A DNA stretch of 64,000 bases. It comes from Tillus elongatus. Its lineage: Eukaryota; Arthropoda; Insecta; Coleoptera; Cleridae. The stretch covers positions 115,578,358 to 115,642,357 of the forward strand of contig OZ023265.1 in NCBI GenBank assembly GCA_964006375.1, given 5' to 3'. This document shows, in pieces, positions 10,390 to 22,000 of the stretch. Below the pieces are notes generated by a model, which saw nothing but the letters and a program-made list of their open reading frames with translations, did not search any database and was not told the DNA's origin. How positions within the stretch are numbered: position 1 is the first letter of the stretch; each line of letters begins with the position of its first letter. A program made the translations under genes and the position numbers.

Positions 10390-13165
10390 CACAGAGAAAA
10401 AAGATTACTTGACTTAAAGAAATTTTCTTTGGTTCAAATAAATTTGTGCTTTGTATACGGCGAAAGAAATAATTACTTCTTTTAAAAAATCAGTTTTCTT
10501 GACTTTTGCAAAGCTAAAAATTCTTTGAGACAAGTAGTTATTTATTAATATTCAGTTTTCTTACTTCGGAACCGAAAAAAATAAGCCTTTAAAACTAGAA
10601 GCATTATTCTTGATTTAAATACCGAGCTATTTGAGGCAAATAAATTTGACTATTGTTAAGAAAAAATGATTTTTTTATTAATGTAGCTATAGTCTTGAAA
10701 TCAGATATTTATATTTTAATATAAACAAATTTTTATTTCTAGGAGATATCTTGTGCTTTAATGACAATCTATCTTATCTTAAGTTAAACAATACCATTTT
10801 TCTATCAAACAAATGTATTTTGATACAAGTGTATAAATGTTTTGGACAAGCTGTCTTTTTTTCAATTCAAACAGTTAATTACTTTGGTTTAAAAACATTT
10901 TGGTAAATTTGCTTTGGTTTAAACAAATGGTTATCTCCAGAATAGAATTAATATTTAAAAGCAAAAATATATTCTCTTGATTCAAAGAATAACATTCTTG
11001 TTCTAAATAAGTCTTTTTACATTTAAATAAATCTTTGTTTTAGACAAACACTTCTATTTCTACAAAAAAAAAATAATATTGCTTCAAATGAAGACACTTT
11101 TTTCTTATAGTAAAATCAGTATCTCACTAAGTGAAGATTAGAACCTGTGATGAGCACTGGTAAGTACACTCGGAGAACCCAAATCACCACAACACATCTT
11201 TTTAAAGACCTGACGATCGTTTCACAACTTTGTTAGTGAAACGATTGTCAGGTCTTTAAAAAGATGTGTTGTGGTGATGTGGGTTCTCCAGTGTACAAAC
11301 TTAGTATCTGTTATGAATGAATAGTTCATTTCACTTAAAATCAAACTGCAAGGAAAAAATATTTTTTGTGAAAATATTGATGTCATGCAATCAACTGAGA
11401 ATATTCTTAACGTACTTTTGTTTTCCTCATTTTGATATTATGCACCAAATATTATAAGTATAATCAGTTTTTACCCAAGTTTTATACCATGTTTTTAGGC
11501 AAAAATTAAACTTAGTTATTTCTCTCTGAAATTATACGACATAGTCAGAAGTGTGATTTGAAACCAGGTTTGTTGAAAAATTCTAATTTAAAAATTGTAA
11601 GAAAAATATTCAAAAATTTGTCAAACATTTTTTTTTAATTTTTTTTATTCTATCGTCTCTTGTGTAAAGTTACTTTAATTTTTTGCTTATTAAAATGTTT
11701 GCCGTAACAGTTCTACTCTACTTTATAAACATTGATTTTGTTGAAAAGTTTGACACATATGGGAATTAGGGAACCAAAACTGTGTTTTTATTTAATAAAG
11801 CATTCTATTGAATACACATAACATTTTTTGGGTAGAAAACAAATTGTGTTTTAATGCCGTGTATTTTTATGGGCCGCAAAATGAAATGTTACATAATAAT
11901 ACATTACTGCTGAGTTTTTCTGTTTATTGATAAAAAATAATACATAGAAACTTACAAGGGTGAAAGAAAACAACAAAGTATTAACAGTAAAAGTAAAATA
12001 GTATGACATGTACAAAAAATAAAAGTAAACTTTGTATTTTTTTGGCATATAACAGACAAATGAGAGTTTTGCAATAAGGAAAAAATCAGTTTCAATATTG
12101 GTCCCAATTCCTAATTTAAACTTTAAAATAACAGGTTAATACTATAAACATAAGGTTCTAATGTGATAAAACGCACTCCATTACACTCTTGGGCAATATT
12201 AATAAACGGAAATGAATTACAGTCATTTTAACAAATTATTAACAAATTTTTAGTCCGATTTATATACCTTTTCTTAAGGAAACTCTGCTTGGACAAATTG
12301 CACACTACTTGGAAACCTTCATACCTCATCGCCCACGATGTCTTACTGGTCCAACTCTAGGAATAGTGGCCGGATAATGTAACAAAAGGTGATGCTTTGG
12401 TTTTAAACTAGGTACTCAAACTCAAACTCAGTGGGCTACAGAACACAGAACACAAACACATAATGCGCAAATAGAACTTAATTACTGAATTAGCTGGCTT
12501 TAGTTTAGGTATATAAAGGAAGAATAATGTTAACAAGTCCCTACACATCCGCACTTTCCATAAAAATAGAATATGATGACTGACGACGACGACCCTTCCC
12601 CCTTCAGCCAGGCGATCGGGGAATGACAACCAACCGTTTCAAGGTTAACTAGTTTATGTCATGTGGAAGGGTGCTATAAAAAGCCAAATAAACTGCTTTT
12701 TGGTCAAACAAATATTTATTTGAATTAAACTGTATTTTTCTCAAAGAAATATCTTATTTGTTTTAGAAGTAAATATTCATTTTAAACTAAAGGATCCAGA
12801 AATTCCAGAAACGGAGTTTTTAATCAATTCAAATAAATATAATTTTCCTTTAAATCCTTTCTGTTTTTGCTCCCAGAATAATTGGATTGTTTGAATAAAA
12901 TGTTGACTTAATGGAAACATAAAATATTTTCGTTGTATGATGTTAATTTTATTAAAGGTAAACAAATGTGTGTCTTAGACCAATTAAAAGTTTCTTTGGT
13001 ACAAACAATTGTGTTAAAAAATTTCAAATAACTTGGTAAAAAAATTCAAGAAAACCATATTCTTTGTTTCAAATAAACTTGTTTTAAAGTAAAATAAAAT
13101 TTCTTGTTTGAAACAATTATTAGTCAAATAAATCAAATTACTAAAACCAAAGAAACTGTTTTCTC

Positions 13166-13172
<7 letters not shown>
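10387..13172. mobile_element. 2.8-kb terminal-inverted-repeat element inserted into a (TA)n tract
   Basis: The terminal sequence ACACAGAGAAAA at 10389-10400 is repeated in inverse orientation at 13159-13170, next to (TA)n on both outer sides, which fits a TA target. Both 0.7-kb ends are rich in short subterminal repeats built from caaataaat and tttctttggtt in opposing orientations. The centre contains a Penelope-type palindrome (11163-11296) and no transposase frame; a 65-codon hydrophobic frame at 11851-12048 is low-complexity. It is best read as a non-autonomous DNA transposon; superfamily not assigned. Confidence 0.6.
11163..11296. repeat. Palindrome of two Penelope-type termini (head to head)
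   Basis: The left arm 11163-11225 and right arm 11236-11296 are near-perfect inverse copies around a 10-nt centre. Each arm carries gagaaccc, atcaccacaacacatc, tttaaagacctga and cgatcgtttcac (or complement). The outside flank gatgagcactggtaagtaca is the same that flanks the palindrome at 24.7 kb. Confidence 0.8.
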
Positions 13173-13254
<82 letters not shown>

Positions 13255-13380
13255 ACCGATAACTCAAGAAAAAATGGGTCGATTTGGATAAAATTTAGTA
13301 CGTATCTTCCTTTTGTAAGTGGCTTGGATATTGTTAGCCAGGAAAATCGGACCAGGTTTTACGTGAAAATTTTGGGTTAT
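13173..13380 (+). mobile_element. Right half of the split TA-microsatellite element
   Basis: (TA)n to 13252 is followed by ccgataactcaa, atgggtcgatttggataaaa and ggcttggatattgttagcca, which is the right arm of the TA element family. With 10190-10385 this reconstructs one element interrupted inside its microsatellite. Confidence 0.75.
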
Positions 13381-13455
13381 TACATATTAAAAATTAAATT
13401 TAATTTACACGATTTATTGCCATTCTTGAACAGTTTGCAATATTTGTTACGTCTT

Positions 13456-13800
13456 AAGTACACTTGGAGAAATCAAATTACCACAACACATGTTTTAAAG
13501 ACCTAACGATCGTTTCACTAATAAAGTTGGCATCATCCGAAGATGAAAAATTGTAAACTAGTAACATCACATTTATACTACGTGTTAGGTAAGAGACTGT
13601 TGCAAAGAGGGAAGAATCCCAGGCAAATATTCCAGCCAGACGTCCTTTCTAAAATCCTGATATAATTTGACCTACGAGTCTCGGAATATCGTTTATATCA
13701 AAGAGGCAGTGCAAACAACGAGCAATTAATCAGTGGCGGGGCTTGGCGTTTTATGACCTTAGCGATATAAATACTCTCGTAGACATTTAGTTTCACCGAT
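13456..13800 (-). mobile_element. Penelope-like element, 3' end fragment (minus strand)
   Basis: The tail motif (cacttggagaa, accacaacacat, gacctaacgatcgtttcac) is followed by sequence matching, in inverse orientation, the + strand fragment at 15456-15960: caacgagcaattaatcagtgg, agcgatataaatactctcgt and ttcaccgattgtctaac. These are the last codons of the Penelope ORF (a GIY-YIG endonuclease region in known elements) plus its terminal repeat. Frames are broken. Confidence 0.75.
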
Positions 13801-14549
13801 TGTCTAACAATTTTAAAAAGCTTAAGGTTTTTCTTTATCTATGTGGTTATTATTACCCCAAATATGATGTGCCACGCACGACTTGTCTATACTCCCGTAT
13901 CTGAGCTGTGCCAAATGCTCTTTAAATCTGGTTTAAACGGCACTTTTAGTCTGCCCAACTTATTTGAGATTACAATCTTTTCAACTCATCTCATAGATAC
14001 CTGACATTTCAGTGACTTTATTCTTATATTTTGTATTACAATTTTTAAATTATTTTTGTCTAAAAAGTTAGATACAAATCATCTCTCTTATAAATGCTCT
14101 CGTGACCTCTTGTGAATCGCGGTTCAAATGTTAAGCAAACAAACTCTTTTCCACTCTGTCTTTCCTGAATATCGTAGATTCAGCTAAGATTTTCTTTGTA
14201 TGTGTCTATTAATTGATTTTTCCACTAAGCAATAGCGAGTATCCGTTATATCTAGTCACGTTTTTAATGTAGGTTATCTAATTATCTGCTATATCTACTT
14301 TTACTTAAGGAAAATTTTAATAATCTATTTACTAAAAACTTTAAACTAGCCGTTTTTTGTGTAAAAGTATGATGTGAGTCATTTGGAATGTGACGTAGAG
14401 TGGTGGTTTCCTTCGTGTGGACATCGAATTCAATACAGTCATTATTTTAATAACCAGTATATCTAAAAAAACTTCTAATTCGTGGGTGGATTTTATTGAA
14501 TCAAATTGACTGTTCAGTCTATTGATAAAGTCATCTACTTTGCATATGT

Positions 14550-14905
14550 GTGTGCATGTGTATTTGTTTCTTTATCGTCGGTCTATTTCTGCGACTATGG
14601 CCAATCACCGACCCCAAGGAGCAGTTTCACCTCAATGTCCTGGAAATTTTGCCGAACCCCTGCCTTTCTCTAAGGGGGTAGGGATCTCTAACGTGCCCCA
14701 CATCTCACGGACACGGGACCGACGGCTTTACGCCCCCTCCGAAGGGCGGAACGTGCAGACATTAAACTTTCACAAATACAATGCCACAACCACGAATGAT
14801 GTTAATGTTACAGTATATAGTGAAAAAGTGAAAGAAGAACCCTGGGATCGAACTCAGCGCCCTTCGGTTCAGAGCCACACGTCCTTAGCACTGAACCATC
14901 GAGGT
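14550..14905 (-). mobile_element. tRNA-derived SINE, minus strand, with target-site duplication
   Basis: Same family as 9596-9951 but inverted; the tRNA-like head is at the right end (B-box complement gggatcgaactc near 14843). The 16-bp direct repeats tctactttgcatatgt at 14534-14549 and 14906-14921 flank it. The 144-codon open frame across it is a by-product of the SINE, not a gene. Confidence 0.88.
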
Positions 14906-15041
14906 TCTACTTTGCATATGTTTGTGTTAAACACCGCGAACATATCGTCCACATAAAGAAACCATACTGTGGGAAAATACTAACCTTTGTTTTCTAAATC
15001 CGTTTCAAATCTACTTATGAAAAGGTCCGCAATGAATGTAG

Positions 15042-15044
<3 letters not shown>

Positions 15045-15086
<42 letters not shown>

Positions 15087-15091
15087 GAGAA
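15045..15091. repeat. (GA)n microsatellite
   Basis: GA repeat of about 46 bp with one TA interruption. It is the only purine microsatellite in the window. Confidence 0.95.
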
Positions 15092-15455
15092 GGTTGCACA
15101 TTGTCATGTCTTGGGGTTGTTCAAACACACATTGTTAAATTGAAAGATATTTTGTTTTATACACAGGTTAGTTAAAGTTAAATATTCTTCGTAAACCTCC
15201 ACTTATGTTGTTCAGTTTCAACAGTTGTTGTAAACACGTCAGCGTTTGTTTCGTGGGCATGCTAGGAAACAAAGATGCTAACAAATGATATTAAAACCTC
15301 ACCTACAACCAATTTAACGTCTTTAATTTTATTAATAAATTAAAGTGAATTTGACACGGAAAAACTGTTTAATTTGACAGGCAATCATTCAACTCACTTT
15401 GCTAAATTATAAGACCGAGAATGTATAAACAAAATAATAAGACTCATCGCTTTTA

Positions 15456-15960
15456 TTGCTATATGAATTTTTGGGAGACATCATACAAATTTGGCATAAT
15501 AATCACCGCATAGATAAAGAAAATCTGAAGCGTATCAAAACTGTTAGACAACCGGTGAAATTAGATGCCTACGAGAGTATTTATATCTCTAAGGCCACAA
15601 AAAACAAAAGTTCCTTAAACCGAGCCCCGCCACTGATTAATAGCTCGTTGTTTGCATTGCTTCTTCCATATAAAATATATTTAGAAACTCGGTAAGTAAA
15701 GGTATAACGAGATTTTAGAAAGGACGTCCGGCAATTAAGATAAAAGCGCAGAAATTTGCCCGGGATTTTTCTTCTCTGTATCGGTCTTTTGCCTAACACA
15801 TAGTATAAATGTGATATTTGGTAGTTGAGTAGTTGATAACTTTTCGGCCCCTGATGACGCTAACTTTGTTAGTGAAACGATCGTCAGGTCTTTAAAAGAT
15901 GTGTTGTTCTGATTTTGCTTCTCCAAGTTTACTTATCAGTGCTCATCACAAGTTCCAATC
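15456..15960 (+). mobile_element. Penelope-like element, 3' end with hammerhead-like terminal repeat
   Basis: An open frame (15456-15695) encodes HRIDKENLKRIKTVRQP, LDAYESIYISK and PPLINSSLFAL, which resembles the last part of the GIY-YIG endonuclease of Penelope-like elements. After its stop the sequence runs to the terminal motif: CTGATGACGCTAAC at 15851-15864, gtgaaacgatcgtc up to 15885, aggtctttaaaagatg, then tatcagtgctcatcac near 15935. A related fragment lies inverted at 13456-13800. The reverse transcriptase part is absent, so this is 5' truncated. Confidence 0.78.
15847..15889 (+). ncRNA. Candidate hammerhead-like ribozyme core, family A
   Basis: CTGATGA is at 15851-15857. A stem-II candidate follows (gctaac paired with gttagt around ttt), then GAAA at 15874-15877, and ac-gatc-gt as a two-pair stem III, placing the cleavage position after GTC (15883-15885). 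Stem I can form gg-cc(c) with ggtc except at the first position. There is one extra base between CTGATGA and stem II. Penelope-like elements are known to carry minimal hammerheads; activity here is an inference. Confidence 0.5.
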
Positions 15961-16086
15961 TTCACTTATTGTTAACTCTTAATATACCTGTTATGTGTTG
16001 CTTATTAGCTCATTAATACATGGCTACTTTAGCTACAATTTGATTAACAAAGTTATTGTGTTCTATGTCTCAACAAAAAATTACAG

Positions 16087-16221
16087 CTTGAAAGAAGCGA
16101 TTCATTAAGAAATAGCATAATCGAAGTGGAAACTGTTGAAACTGCTTACGATACTCCAGACAGAACACTAAAGAGGCCGACGAGTAAACATTTCGAAAAT
16201 GTAAACAATGATATCGTTATG
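16087..16221 (+). CDS. Repeated-exon gene, exon E4 (135 nt, phase 0-0)
   Basis: The acceptor is ttacag (16081-16086) and the donor is gtgaga from 16222. The 45 codons contain NSIIEVETVETAYD, clearly homologous to SIVEIETVETTYEP of E1-E3, followed by LKRPTSKHFENVNN. It is intermediate: the centre resembles E1-E3 while the C-terminal HFENVNN anticipates the FHFENxNN ending of E5 and E7. Phase is conserved although the length grew by 18 nt. This exon links the two halves of the array and is the best argument that all eight belong to one gene. Function unknown. Confidence 0.75.
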
Positions 16222-16559
16222 GTGAGATTTTGTTTGTGCAAATATGGTTGTATATATAACAAGTATCGGCTTACAGTTTAGATTATATAAATATAGCTGC
16301 TTTGCTCTTTTTCTCTTGCAAAAATAAAACATAAAAAATAGTGTGATTTTAGCTACCAGTATTAACCAAAAATAACAGTAATAACAAGCAAATTTTTTAC
16401 ATTAGATTTTAACTACTTTCTAACCAGCAGTTAGAACCATGTGCTTTGATTTAACCCCAAATTTGCTATTTGGGCTGCTTGATCGTTTAGATATTTCAGC
16501 AGTCAGAAATTTATCCAGGTTTTTATGCACTTAACTTACGCAATAGAAAAGTACTTGCA

Positions 16560-17450
16560 TTTTTATTTAATGGGGGGGGGGGGTGTTAAGCTTAGACTTA
16601 AGGGGAAGCTGACCATTAGGCTTTCAAGATCTTTTGTGACGTTCCTATGTAAGTCTATAGAGGACTCTGTGAGATTTATCTCTTTTATTAAAGTACACAA
16701 CCTAGGCAGAGGGTCCTTCTGTGGTTTTCCTCCTCTGGTTAGTCTTTGCCAAGTAACTGGAACCTCGACCTCGTTAGTTATTCGCATAGGCACAGTAACT
16801 GAGGTGAAGTTTCATCTTCTTCCTGGCAGAAAATTGCTGAAGTAGAGCCGCATCGATTTCCTCTTTTTGTAATCGTCGACACAGTACAGCCGAAGCAGCC
16901 TTAGACTATAAAAATTACTTGCAGGAACTCGATATATCCGTTAGCTTAGATTTACATCACTGATCAGCAGGCCTATCACCTCTAAAGAAATTATTTCCTC
17001 TTGAGTTATGTACATAATTTATGGACTTGTATCGGCCGTAGAAGCCCATGTTACTTAGGGCCTCTGTCTGTCCCTCCTGTTTTTTATTACATTCATTAGG
17101 CCATCCCTCTATCTTTCTAATATCCAGTACTTATGTGGTGCTTTTGGACTGTGGTGTTCCCTGTTGCTCCTAACTTGGACGAATTGCAGCTCTTCCTGCG
17201 AGGACTGTTAATATCTTCGTCTGGATACCCGTCAACTTTTATGCTTTCTGGTTTTCTCATCGATTATTATTTTAATGGCCACCTTTCGCCTGCAAGTAGG
17301 GAGGCGGATAATAGGTCTGCTCTAACAGGGCCGTGCATGTTTGAGTGAGAGATTTATACAAAGGGGTGTACCAAATGTCCCCAAGAAACCAGGTGCGACC
17401 GCTTGTGCCCCTGCGACAATTCAGTCCCCACACCTTGGTTTGTTTTCTAT
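16560..17450. other. GC-richer intronic segment, probably an old repeat
   Basis: Noticeably richer in GC than its surroundings, starting at a G9 run (16572-16582) and ending near 17440. Open frames of 70-106 codons exist on both strands, but none shows a recognisable domain. It could be a transposable-element relic; a retained exon was not identified. Confidence 0.35.
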
Positions 17451-18734
17451 TTTTTTTTAAGTGAGATGACATGTAAGTGTCAAAAAAGGAACAAGAGACG
17501 AGCAATGGTAAAAGAATAACGAGTTTGAAAATAATAAAAGACAAGACATTTTTTGTCACTAGTTCAAATAAAGTCATGCTAAGAAGGAAAAAACATAACC
17601 TTTTTTAGGTACCAAGAACGCGGTGGCCTTTTTAGAGAATGATAATGTTCTCAATGGTAGAGGTTATTAGGCAACTGTCTAAGGCCCGTGATATTTGGGG
17701 TCTCGTTGCCATTACCATCAGGTCTTGTTAAGATAGCACGTAGTGCTAAAAATTATTAATCTAAATTCAATAATCTGAACACAACGGACTATGTGTCGTG
17801 AGATTTATTATGTATTGCCGTATCGATTTTTTGCCTCACAAATTGTTTCTTAGATATTCTCTCGCAGTCAGAATGTCATTCTCTTTAACCACCAAAGATT
17901 GATGACGTCCCCTTTTCAAACCTGAAATGGAAGCAATTCGGCCAACCCTATTCGAGCTCTGCAAGTTACAAAACACAAATTTATTATTTTGTGTTTAAAT
18001 AGAAGTGTTAGATAGAGTGTGTCCTTGACCGTGATATTTACACGGTAAAACAGCATAAAACCGAAAGTATTATCCCAAAATCAGATACGGTAGTTCTCCA
18101 GGATATCATACTTCTTCCTGTAAAGAATACCGATTTGATGCACCATAACATGATAATTTGGGACTTCTCTTATCCACAATTTCCAGCTCACTCATGGAGA
18201 GTTAACCATGGTTGCCCACTTCCAAGCGTGTTTTTGAACCATACTTCAAGTATACCAGGGAGGTCAGCTATTGAAAAAAATACTTCGTTTTCTAAAACTT
18301 CGTGTATTATGTTTTATCATTCCACAGCTTCTACAAGGTGTGTTCTTACAATAACTACTTTAATTAATACATGGTGTTAAGTAATCATATGGCAAAGAAA
18401 TCAAATAATGATACCGGAGTATTTATGGATGCTTTCCCTTTTATAATTTTCGGAACACTGTTATGTTTTAAAGATACAGAGCGATAAAGTTTTTCGACAA
18501 AAACAATGTTGATATTGTAAGAATTATTAACGTAGCCTGGATAACAGTGGGGCGTTATGCATTGGGGTTACCAAGTACAAAACATTTTCAAAATACGTCT
18601 TTACTTTTCAGCAACATTCGGGGTACTAAGAAAGGCTATTTTTATCTAATTTTTATCTTTAATAATTAACGTTTTGTTAGAGAATTTTTCTATCATGCAC
18701 TGCTATACGAACACCGAGATATGTAATAAGATAA

Positions 18735-19715
18735 TATGTATGGACTTGCCAATGGAAATTCGTTAGAAGCTAGACGGTTGTAGATTGGACAATACCCAAA
18801 CTGCAACGTTCCTAATGAAAGAGCCTTGCAAAATATTCACGAAGGTCTTTATTAAACAGATGCATGCAAAATAAATAGAGGATCAGGACGGCCGATGACA
18901 GCAGGAACTGAAAAAGTGAATAAAACTTGCTGGATATCGTAAAAAAAGATCCAGTATTTCTACTAGAAACATTGCAAACTCCTTAAATGCAAGTAATAAG
19001 ATTGTGGAAAATTTTTAGTGAGTATTTGTTGTACTCATACCATCAAATATCTGATTTCTTAATTCGTCCACATTTTACACTCGGGTAGGGTGCGTTGGTG
19101 CGACATCGCGCATAAACGACATGGCATTTCATATTGCCAAGGGCATATCCTCTAGTAGCTCAGGTGACGATTGTTCTAAAAAGTTTTGATACACCTCGTT
19201 GGTAAATGTAGTAGAAATATTGATCCAATTAACCAGTCACCAGAAATTTCGACTCAAACGTTTAAGGAAAACTCAGCGAAGCAGTAGAAAAATCTCAGTT
19301 GAGTGCGCTCAAGCACTTCTTCCTGCCGATTTCCTTCATGTATTGCATTTTGCCAATAAGTTTTGCACACGGTGGTTTAGATTTTTTTACTGCTGTCGCT
19401 GACTTTTCCCTAAAAGCTTGGGTCGAAATTTCTGGTGACTGACTAATTGTATCGATATTTCTACTTGATTTGCCAACGAGGTATATCAAACCTTTTTGGA
19501 ACACTCGTTACCTGAGGTACTAGAGGATATACCATTGGCAACATGAAATGTAATGTCGTTTATGCACGACGGCGCACCAGCGCGCCCTACCCGAGTGGAA
19601 AATGTGGACGATTTAAAAAATCAGATATTTGATGCGTGTAATTCAATAAGAAGCAACCCTGATGTTTTCAACAGTTCCTTCAGATCAAACAGCTATGGAC
19701 ATGTTATTTAGGTAA
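18735..19715 (+). pseudogene. DDE_3 transposase relic with an internal inverted duplication
   Basis: N-terminal part at about 18780-18960: QYPNCNVPNERALQNIH and NRGSGRP, which match the helix-turn-helix region of insect DDE_3 transposases, with in-frame stops. The segment 19384-19633 codes on the + strand for LEDIPLA and FMHDGAPAHF, the second catalytic block. 19598-19711 gives ENVDDLKNQIFDACNSIR and ends in a stop, the C-terminal end. The segment 19041-19291 is an inverse copy of 19384-19633, so this piece of the transposase is present twice, head to head, around about 92 bp. Parts between the blocks are missing. Confidence 0.75.
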
Positions 19716-20136
19716 AAAAATAGCGTTTCTGTCAGAAATCAATCGAAATAAAGCGGCTCTCCAAAAATCATCCAACGAGAAACTGTTCTTAGAATAACCT
19801 GGGGAATAACTCGTTAACATTTTGCAATATGTTCATTAAACACCTTGTATATCTTAAAACCCTATTTGTATTGAAAATACAATATAACAGTGGACATTCT
19901 AAATACAGGCATGTATGTTTGTGTAAAATTCTTTTACGTCGGCTTGTTTTTTTTTCTTATTGGATTTTTTTGTGGATTTACTATTTCGGTCTTCATCGAT
20001 TAATTGGTTATATTTTAATCTATTAAAGCTTAATGTTGAATTTAAATAACAACCGTCATGCAATGTGTTTTAAGTAACTTGCTTTTAAGAATAAGTGCGT
20101 TAAATTATTATTTTTAAATGTGATAAAAAATTGTAG

Positions 20137-20274
20137 AGGAGAAAAGATAATGCTTCAAGAAATACCATGACGGAAGCAATATTTTTGGAAAGCTCACGTC
20201 AGCCGCAAGGTCTAACTAAGAAAAGGCCAAGCACTTTCCATTTTGAAAATATGAATACCAGCAGAGATGCTTGG
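20137..20274 (+). CDS. Repeated-exon gene, exon E5 (138 nt, phase 0-0)
   Basis: The acceptor is aaaaaattgtag (ends 20136), with a weaker pyrimidine tract than the others; the donor is gtaagc from 20275. The 46 codons contain the conserved end LTKKRPSTFHFENMN. The central SIVEIET motif has changed to NTMTEAIFLESS, so this copy diverged in the first half while the KKRPS-FHFEN half is retained in E7 and, less strictly, E6. It is basic and polar. The next exon is only 281 bp away, and E5-E8 form a compact block. Function unknown. Confidence 0.7.
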
Positions 20275-20555
20275 GTAAGCTTGTGATTATGTTAACACAC
20301 TTTGATTATTGTGTTGTTTATGAATTGGTTTTGCTAGTCTAGTATCAGGAAGAATTTAATTTTTGCGCTTGACCTCGCTTCGCTGTTTTTCTTGTTGCTT
20401 CTTCATTTTGTGACGACAATCTCACTTGCATTAAAAAGCAGCCTAATATGTGTTACAAGAACAAGCTCGCTTTTTATTAGCGGTCTAAAAAACGAATTTT
20501 ACCGAGAGTACGTGGTTAAGGGGATAATTTTACACATAATTAATACAATTTTCAG

Positions 20556-20690
20556 ATAACAAAGGATTTTGCTGCAAACTCGTCTCCAGAGGAAAAAAAT
20601 AAATTTAAAAATCAGCATCGGCGACAGAATAATACAAACATTAGACCAAGCAGTTTTCATTTTGAATCTGTGAATAATAGCTTCTTACTG
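20556..20690 (+). CDS. Repeated-exon gene, exon E6 (135 nt, phase 0-0)
   Basis: The acceptor is acaattttcag (ends 20555) and the donor is gtaaga from 20691. The 45 codons end with NIRPSSFHFESVNNSF, aligned with KRPSTFHFENMN of E5 and KRPSSFHFENRNN of E7. The first half (ITKDFAANSSPEEKNK) keeps little of the E1-E4 motif. It lies 281 bp after E5 and 377 bp before E7 in uniform AT-rich introns free of obvious transposons. The phase-0 boundaries mean it could be skipped without a frameshift. Function unknown. Confidence 0.7.
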
Positions 20691-21067
20691 GTAAGAGTTT
20701 AACTAAAATGAATAATTATTTTTTTTAGTTCGGACAGTGACTAATTCTGTTTTGTCAGCTTTATTAGGTATGTGATTTGAGTTTCACATTATTTTATAAA
20801 ACTGAGTTTTTTACATTTTAATATTTGCTGTTTTTCGTCAATATATTAAAAGTTTATCAGTTTTCGTTGTTCCTTTTCATTTCGTCTTAAAGTACGGCTT
20901 TTGTTTGCTTGTTTTTGAGAAAGAAATTAGTTTTTCATTAGCCGCTATAATTTGCTTAATTGAGAATACCTCTCTAATAAATCAGCACCTTAAAGTGAGA
21001 GATATTTTCAGACTAAATTACTTACCAGCCTCCTAATATGTGTAGTAAATTTGACAATGCATTTCAG

Positions 21068-21205
21068 AATAAAAAGAGTAATACTTTAGGTGCAAGCTTA
21101 GCAGAGAAAGAAACTATTAAAACTTTACCACCGGTACAAAGTTGTGCAAAAAAGAGGCCCAGTAGCTTCCATTTTGAAAATAGAAACAACTATTTCATTA
21201 CCATG
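21068..21205 (+). CDS. Repeated-exon gene, exon E7 (138 nt, phase 0-0)
   Basis: The acceptor is gcatttcag (ends 21067) and the donor is gtaaga from 21206. The 46 codons contain EKETIKTLPP, a weak echo of the ETVET centre, and the well-kept CAKKRPSSFHFENRNNYF. It carries the only cysteine in the visible array. The similarity to E5 and E6 is strongest in the 15 residues around KRPSSFHFE. The intron to E8 (662 bp) contains a long (TA)n(TG)n tract at 21627-21820. Function unknown. Confidence 0.72.
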
Positions 21206-21625
21206 GTAAGATCGTGATTGCGCTTTATGAAAATTTTTAGCTTCTTTTCAATGTTACTAACATTATTGCCAAACTTAATAAAGAAACTGTTTTTCGTATT
21301 TGTGGTTTATTGTTAGCTCTAGAACGCTTGTTCTAGCTTCATAAAAATAAATCAAAAGAAACTTGAAAAGCGAAAAACTCTAAAATAGCTTAAATTGTGT
21401 AGTGTAGAAGAGGACCAGCTTTCACGAAACAGGTTTTATGACCCTCTTGTGTTTAAAGTTTTATTTTGCTATTGTATTTATTTTTATCCCTTATATTATT
21501 TTAGGATTTTCTTTAGTTTACTTTTGTATAAGGTATCTATTTACACTAACCGTTTCCGATTATATATTAAAGCTAAAATAAATGTTTACTAATTTTTTTG
21601 TCAAGACACATCCTACAACGTTTTG

Positions 21626-21820
<195 letters not shown>

Positions 21821-21868
21821 TTATGTTATGTTATAGCAGATGTTTTATTTTGACGTTTAAAATTACAG

Positions 21869-22000
21869 AAACAGAAAGAGCCGCAACTTGAAAGGTCGCA
21901 ACAGATTCAGAAACAAATTGAGACAGTAGAAAGCACTTATGAGACCCTTAAGAACAAAGTCCACAATGAACCTGTGCGAACGAAAGGTCAAATTAAACTG
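21869..22000 (+). CDS. Repeated-exon gene, exon E8 (132 nt, phase 0-0)
   Basis: The acceptor is aaaattacag (ends 21868) and the donor is gtaagc from 22001. The 44 codons include QIQKQIETVESTYETLKNK, where QIETVESTYE aligns with EIETVETTYE of E1-E3. The KRRPSS box is replaced by a basic stretch (EPVRTKGQIKL). It is glutamine- and lysine-rich, with possible coiled-coil character. A strong donor shows that the gene continues to the right, but no further homologous exon was found in the next 15 kb. Function unknown. Confidence 0.7.
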
